Assembly (NCBI GenBank): GCA_027592035.1
Contig: JAQCIK010000032.1
Coordinates: forward strand, 1 to 17,340
Source of the DNA: Casp-actino8 sp001510455
Lineage (GTDB): Bacteria; Actinomycetota; Acidimicrobiia; Acidimicrobiales; Ilumatobacteraceae
Reading direction: 5' to 3'
Length of the DNA: 17,340 bases
The notes under the pieces were generated by a model, which searched no databases, was not told the origin of the DNA, and saw only the letters and a list, made by a program, of their open reading frames with translations. Positions within the stretch are counted from its first letter, which is position 1, and the number at the start of each line of letters is the position of its first letter. The position numbers were made by a program, and so were the translations under genes. This document shows positions 13,673 to 17,340 of the stretch, piece after piece.

Positions 13673-15873
13673 TGTCGGTTCCGAATCTGTCGAATGTCGA
13701 ACTCCGATCCACCGCAGGAGCGGGTGATCGTGCGGCCTGGGCCGAGAGTGTGAAGCGATCGAGTGGCCACACTCCTGACGAACTCGTATGGAACACCCCA
13801 GAAGGCATCGACGTTCCGCCGCTCTACACGGCCGATGATGTCGCCGGACTCGACTTCCTCGCCACCTATCCCGGTCTGGCCCCGTTCCTGCGCGGTCCGT
13901 ACTCCACGATGTACGTCAACCAACCCTGGACGATTCGTCAGTACGCCGGCTTCTCGACTGCCGAGGAGTCGAACGCCTTCTATCGACGCAACCTGGCGGC
14001 GGGTCAGAAGGGCCTGTCGGTGGCGTTCGACTTGGCCACCCACCGCGGCTACGACAGTGACCATCCGCGCGTCACCGGTGACGTCGGAATGGCCGGCGTG
14101 GCCATCGACTCGATTCTCGACATGCGTCAGTTGTTCGACGGCATTCCTCTCGACCAGATGAGTGTGTCGATGACCATGAACGGTGCGGTGCTGCCGGTCC
14201 TCGCTCTCTACATCCTCGCCGCCGAGGAACAAGGGGTCACTCCGAAGCAGCTCACCGGCACCATCCAGAACGACGTGCTGAAAGAGTTCATGGTCCGCAA
14301 CACCTACATTTATCCGCCCGAACCCTCCATGCGGATCATCTCCGACATCTTCGCATTCACGTCGCAAGAGATGCCGAAGTTCAACTCGATCTCGATCTCG
14401 GGCTACCACATGCAGGAAGCCGGCGCCACGGCCGATCTCGAACTCGGTTACACGCTCGCCGACGGCGTGGAGTACTTACGGGCAGGTATGGGTGCTGGCC
14501 TCGACATCGATGCCTTCGCGCCGCGCCTCTCGTTCTTCTGGGCTATCGGGATGAACTTCTCGATGGAAGTGGCCAAGATGCGCGCTGCTCGCTTGCTGTG
14601 GGCCAAGTTGGTGAAGCAGATGGGAGCCAAGAACGACAAGTCGTTGTCTCTGCGAACCCACAGTCAGACGTCGGGTTGGTCGCTCACCGCCCAGGACGTC
14701 TACAACAACGTGGTTCGTACGTGTGTCGAAGCGATGGCGGCCACACAGGGTCACACGCAGTCGTTGCACACCAACGCCCTCGACGAAGCGTTGGCTCTCC
14801 CGACCGACTTCAGTGCACGAATTGCGCGTAACACGCAGCTGTTCCTGCAGCAGGAATCCGGCACCACACGAGTGATCGATCCGTGGGGAGGTTCGTACTA
14901 CATCGAGAAACTCACGCACGACGTGGCCAAGGCCGCGTGGGCCCACATTCAGGAGATCGAGGAAGCCGGGGGTATGACGGCCGCCATCGAAGCCGGTATC
15001 CCGAAGATGCGTATCGAAGAGGCGGCTGCTCGTACCCAGGCTCGAATCGACTCGGGCCGTCAGCCCGTGATCGGCGTCAACATGTTCCGACCCGACGAGC
15101 ACGAGTCGATCGACGTGCTGAAGGTCGACAATTCCTCGGTGCGTGCCCAGCAGTTGGCCAAACTCGATCGGCTTCGTGCCGAACGTGATCAAGCCGAGGT
15201 CGACGGCGCACTCGCGCGTCTCACCGAGGCGGCGTCTCGCTCGGTCGACGGTCGACGCGACCCTGGTCTCGGTGAGAACTTCCTGAAGTTGGCCGTCGAT
15301 GCGGCCCGGGCCCACGCCACGGTGGGGGAGATCAGCGAGGCGATCGAGAAAGTGTTCGGGCGGCACACGGCGGCGATCCGTACCATTCAGGGTGTGTATC
15401 GCTCCGAGATCGGTGAGGCCCCCAACGTGAAGTTGGCTCGCGAGATGGTCGAGACGTTCACCCAGAAGCAGGGACGTCGCCCGCGCATCATGGTGGCCAA
15501 GATGGGCCAGGACGGTCACGATCGTGGCCAGAAGGTGATTGCAACCGCCTTCGCCGATCTCGGCTTCGACGTCGACGTCGGTCCACTCTTCCAGACGCCT
15601 CGCGAAGTCGCTCTTCAGTCCGTGGAGGCCGACGTGCACATCGTGGGGGCATCGTCGCTCGCCGCCGGTCACCTCACTCTCGTCCCCGAACTCCGAGCCG
15701 AACTCGAGAAGTTGGGTCGTGGTGACATCATGATCGTGGTGGGCGGAGTGATTCCCCCGCAGGACTTCGACGAATTGTTGGCGGCCGGTGCGTCGGCGAT
15801 CTTCCCGCCGGGCACCGTGATCGCCGACGCCGTGGTCGATCTCATGGGAGAGCTCGAGCGGCGTCTCGCCTGA
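13672..15873 (+). CDS. mutB: Methylmalonyl-CoA mutase large (alpha, catalytic) subunit
   Basis: This 733-aa adenosylcobalamin-dependent catalytic subunit binds acyl-CoA in an N-terminal TIM barrel and B12 in a C-terminal domain. The expected active-site residues are present, counted from the ATG at 13672: Y91 in TIRQYAGFST, R209 in VRNTY and H246 in SGYHMQEAGA. These correspond to Y89, R207 and H244 of the Propionibacterium enzyme. The B12-binding motif is KMGQDGHDRG (610-619), with H616 as cobalt ligand and K610/D614 as its relay. The start is either GTG at 13669, giving a 4-bp GTGA overlap with mutA, or ATG at 13672, giving a TGATG overlap; GGGGG at about 13660-13664 serves both. Length matches the family. 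Confidence 0.97.
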   Translation: MSVPNLSNVELRSTAGAGDRAAWAESVKRSSGHTPDELVWNTPEGIDVPPLYTADDVAGLDFLATYPGLAPFLRGPYSTMYVNQPWTIRQYAGFSTAEESNAFYRRNLAAGQKGLSVAFDLATHRGYDSDHPRVTGDVGMAGVAIDSILDMRQLFDGIPLDQMSVSMTMNGAVLPVLALYILAAEEQGVTPKQLTGTIQNDVLKEFMVRNTYIYPPEPSMRIISDIFAFTSQEMPKFNSISISGYHMQEAGATADLELGYTLADGVEYLRAGMGAGLDIDAFAPRLSFFWAIGMNFSMEVAKMRAARLLWAKLVKQMGAKNDKSLSLRTHSQTSGWSLTAQDVYNNVVRTCVEAMAATQGHTQSLHTNALDEALALPTDFSARIARNTQLFLQQESGTTRVIDPWGGSYYIEKLTHDVAKAAWAHIQEIEEAGGMTAAIEAGIPKMRIEEAAARTQARIDSGRQPVIGVNMFRPDEHESIDVLKVDNSSVRAQQLAKLDRLRAERDQAEVDGALARLTEAASRSVDGRRDPGLGENFLKLAVDAARAHATVGEISEAIEKVFGRHTAAIRTIQGVYRSEIGEAPNVKLAREMVETFTQKQGRRPRIMVAKMGQDGHDRGQKVIATAFADLGFDVDVGPLFQTPREVALQSVEADVHIVGASSLAAGHLTLVPELRAELEKLGRGDIMIVVGGVIPPQDFDELLAAGASAIFPPGTVIADAVVDLMGELERRLA

Positions 15874-15890
15874 CGGCGCGCCTTCTGGTC

Positions 15891-16868
15891 ATGGCCGATT
15901 CGATCGATCTCGACGCCTACGAAGCGGGGGTGCTCGCCGGCGATCGAACGTCACTCGGTCGAGCCATCACCCTCGTCGAGTCGAAGCGAGCCGATCACCA
16001 GGAACTGGCTCAGCAATTGCTCGTTCGTCTGTTACCGCACGCCGGTCGCAGTCATCGAGTCGGAATCACCGGGGTTCCGGGGGTGGGTAAGTCGACGTTC
16101 ATCGACGCGCTTGGCACGCATCTGACCTCTACCGAGCATCGCGTCGCGGTGTTGGCCGTCGATCCGTCGTCCACGCGCACCGGTGGCAGCATTCTCGGCG
16201 ACAAGACGCGTATGGCGCGACTCTCGATCGATGAGCGAGCCTTCATCCGGCCGTCACCGAGTGCCGGAACTCTCGGCGGGGTGGCGGCCGCGACCCGGGA
16301 AGCGATGGTGATCGTCGAGGCCGCGGGATACGACGTGGTGTTGGTCGAGACTGTGGGTGTGGGCCAGTCGGAGACCACGGTCGCCAACATGACCGATTGT
16401 TTTCTCGTTCTCATGCTCGCCCGAACGGGTGACTCCCTGCAGGGCATCAAGAAGGGTGTACTCGAACTGGCCGACCTGCTGTCGGTGAACAAGGCCGACG
16501 GTTCGCACGTGACCGAAGCCAAAGCGGCGGCACGCGAGTTGGCCACTGCTCTCGAACTCCTGCACCCACCGGGAGCGGCATGGATTCCACCCGTCCTCAC
16601 GTGCAGTGCCCTCACAGGTGACGGCATCGCCGAACTGTGGTCGCAGATCGAACAGCATCGGGCGGCGATGGAGAAGTCGGGTGACTTCGCGCGTCGGCGA
16701 GTTCGGCAGCAGATCGAGTGGATGTGGGCGACGGTCGAGGAACGATTGGTCGACGAGTTCCGTCGACGGCCCGATGTACGCGACGAGGCCGAGCGACTCG
16801 AGGAGATGTTGGCCGAGGGAGCCATCACCCCCACGGCGGCGGCGCGCCGCCTTCTCGACCGTGGCTGA
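15891..16868 (+). CDS. meaB: Methylmalonyl-CoA mutase G-protein chaperone (MeaB/ArgK family)
   Basis: This 325-aa GTPase protects methylmalonyl-CoA mutase from inactivation and gates adenosylcobalamin loading. Motifs are the P-loop GVPGVGKS (61-68), VDPSS (90-94) and the Mg/switch region D-K-T-R-M (104-108). The switch-like ETVGVGQSE is at 153-161 and the guanine-specificity motif NKAD at 200-203. The C-terminal helical part (about 250-325) is the dimerisation arm. It starts 17 bp after mutB, in the classic mutA-mutB-meaB operon order. Older annotations call this family LAO/AO transport ATPase (ArgK), but the context makes the mutase chaperone role far more likely. Confidence 0.95.
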   Translation: MADSIDLDAYEAGVLAGDRTSLGRAITLVESKRADHQELAQQLLVRLLPHAGRSHRVGITGVPGVGKSTFIDALGTHLTSTEHRVAVLAVDPSSTRTGGSILGDKTRMARLSIDERAFIRPSPSAGTLGGVAAATREAMVIVEAAGYDVVLVETVGVGQSETTVANMTDCFLVLMLARTGDSLQGIKKGVLELADLLSVNKADGSHVTEAKAAARELATALELLHPPGAAWIPPVLTCSALTGDGIAELWSQIEQHRAAMEKSGDFARRRVRQQIEWMWATVEERLVDEFRRRPDVRDEAERLEEMLAEGAITPTAAARRLLDRG

Positions 16869-16869
16869 T

Positions 16870-16891
16870 CGCCTGCTCAGGCGCTATTTTT
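16870..16891 (+). terminator. Intrinsic terminator of the mut operon
   Basis: CGCCT (16870-16874), loop GCTC and AGGCG (16879-16883) form a 5-bp GC-rich stem two bases after the meaB stop. CTA and a run of five T (16887-16891) follow. The stem is short but correctly placed, between the mut operon and the pilin gene. Confidence 0.6.
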
Positions 16892-16994
16892 CGACTTTTC
16901 TCAAGATTCTTTGGTCGATGTAACACATTCGTCTCTCGTGCGATGACCTCGTCGGGTCCACGACTCGGTGGGCTCCATGGACAGAGGAGACATC

Positions 16995-17180
16995 ATGAAT
17001 CGCTTGATCATTCGAGCTCTCAACCGCTTGTCGGTCCCGACGACCGACCAGAACCCCGACCAAGGTGGAGTGGCCGCCGAATACGGCGTGTTGCTGGCTG
17101 GCATCGTCGGTGTCGTCGCCATCGCCGCCGCTGCCCTCGGCGGTCGTATCGGCGGACTCTTCGACTCGATCCTTCCCTGA
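16995..17180 (+). CDS. Flp-type (class IVb) prepilin
   Basis: This 61-aa precursor belongs to the small pilins assembled into tight-adherence (Tad) pili. The leader (1-24) ends in glycine. Cleavage by a TadV-type prepilin peptidase after G24 would put E29-Y30 at positions 5 and 6 of a mature 37-residue pilin, as expected for Flp (G/xxxxEY). A hydrophobic stretch (about 31-50) follows, then a short GRIGGLF tail. ATG at 16995 is preferred over GTG at 16968 because AGGAG lies at 16985-16989. The gene is probably the first of a tad locus continuing past the window. The ~125 bp upstream of it holds the mut terminator and presumably the pilin promoter, for which no clear -35/-10 pair is visible. 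Confidence 0.88.
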   Translation: MNRLIIRALNRLSVPTTDQNPDQGGVAAEYGVLLAGIVGVVAIAAAALGGRIGGLFDSILP

Positions 17181-17184
17181 GTCG

Positions 17185-17340
17185 ATGCGACGAACCAGAA
17201 CGACGGACGATGGAGTGGCGGCGGTCGAGTTCGCACTCGTCCTGCCACTCCTCGTCGTTCTGTTGTTCGTGTTCGAACCGGTTCAGCCGTATCTGGCGGC
17301 TGTGGGCATCGTGGCGCTGGCCTATGCCTTCCACAAGCGA
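17185..17340 (+). CDS. TadE-like pseudopilin, 5' part, possibly joined to MerT-like sequence
   Basis: The frame is open from ATG 17185 to the window edge (52 codons) and starts 4 bp after the pilin stop. Residues 8-27 have the TadE signature: a charged leader, G10, then VAAVEF with E15 at position 5 of the mature protein, and a hydrophobic run (LVLPLLVVLLF). TadE-like proteins are minor pseudopilins of the Tad system, which suits the Flp neighbour. From about codon 30 the sequence (EPVQPYLAAVGIVALAYAF) no longer looks like TadE. It resembles the EPYRP-containing membrane segment of mercuric transport protein MerT. The gene may be chimeric; see findings. Confidence 0.65.
   Translation, partial: MRRTRTTDDGVAAVEFALVLPLLVVLLFVFEPVQPYLAAVGIVALAYAFHKR

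Noticed and set aside
14476..15672. Minus-strand open frame of 398 codons inside mutB
   Set aside because: It is antisense to the highly conserved catalytic mutase subunit, with no domain or ribosome site of its own.
1..17340. tRNA/rRNA genes, insertion sequences, attachment sites
   Set aside because: I saw no tRNA-like cloverleaf, rRNA motif, transposase-like product or terminal inverted repeats. This was reading by eye, so a tRNA or IS scan would be needed to exclude them fully.

Overview
The window reads as a GC-rich actinobacterial chromosome segment. TCG/CGA-rich codons, GTG starts, TGA stops, an LPXTG surface protein, Flp/Tad pilus genes and a two-subunit B12-dependent methylmalonyl-CoA mutase all point that way. 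The overall flavour suggests Acidimicrobiia (Ilumatobacter-like), but that lineage is an inference from style and not a database result. Genes are packed tightly, and at least five neighbouring pairs overlap by four bases (ATGA or GTGA).

Layout, left to right. (1) Bases 2-706 (+): the 3' part of a flavin-dependent (Baeyer-Villiger type) monooxygenase, cut by the window edge. Its stop codon abuts the stop of the convergent neighbour. (2) Bases 707-7732 (-): a five-gene run, read from 7732 downwards. It encodes an LPXTG protein with a mucin-like Ser/Thr stalk, a GT4 glycosyltransferase, an (alpha/alpha) toroid carbohydrate-enzyme-like protein, a GH130 mannoside phosphorylase/hydrolase-like protein, and a second secreted protein with a C-terminal membrane anchor. 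The first four are linked by 4-bp overlaps. (3) Bases 7926-10509: a signalling module. A NarL/FixJ response regulator (+) diverges from the surface operon. It converges on an operon (-) encoding a PAS-HisKA kinase, a stand-alone receiver and a stand-alone Hpt protein. Together these four separate genes carry the parts of a BvgS/EvgS-like phosphorelay. (4) Bases 10589-11794 (-): a membrane-anchored HSL-type alpha/beta hydrolase. (5) Bases 11825-16868 (+): mutA, mutB and meaB, the adenosylcobalamin-dependent methylmalonyl-CoA mutase and its G-protein chaperone, followed by an intrinsic terminator. (6) Bases 16995-17340 (+): a Flp-type pilin and the start of a TadE-like gene. The last ~70 bases of that gene look instead like a mercuric-transport (MerT) protein, which suggests a chimeric join at the window end.

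How they may work together: the regulator sits divergently beside the surface/glycan operon. A 9-bp sequence (ACAATTGTC), which I found only twice, occurs upstream of both the surface operon and the kinase operon. The simplest hypothesis is that the split phosphorelay controls the surface glycoprotein/glycan operon and itself. The mut operon is ordinary propionate/odd-chain/branched-chain catabolism (or 3-hydroxypropionate-type carbon flow) and is separate from that system.
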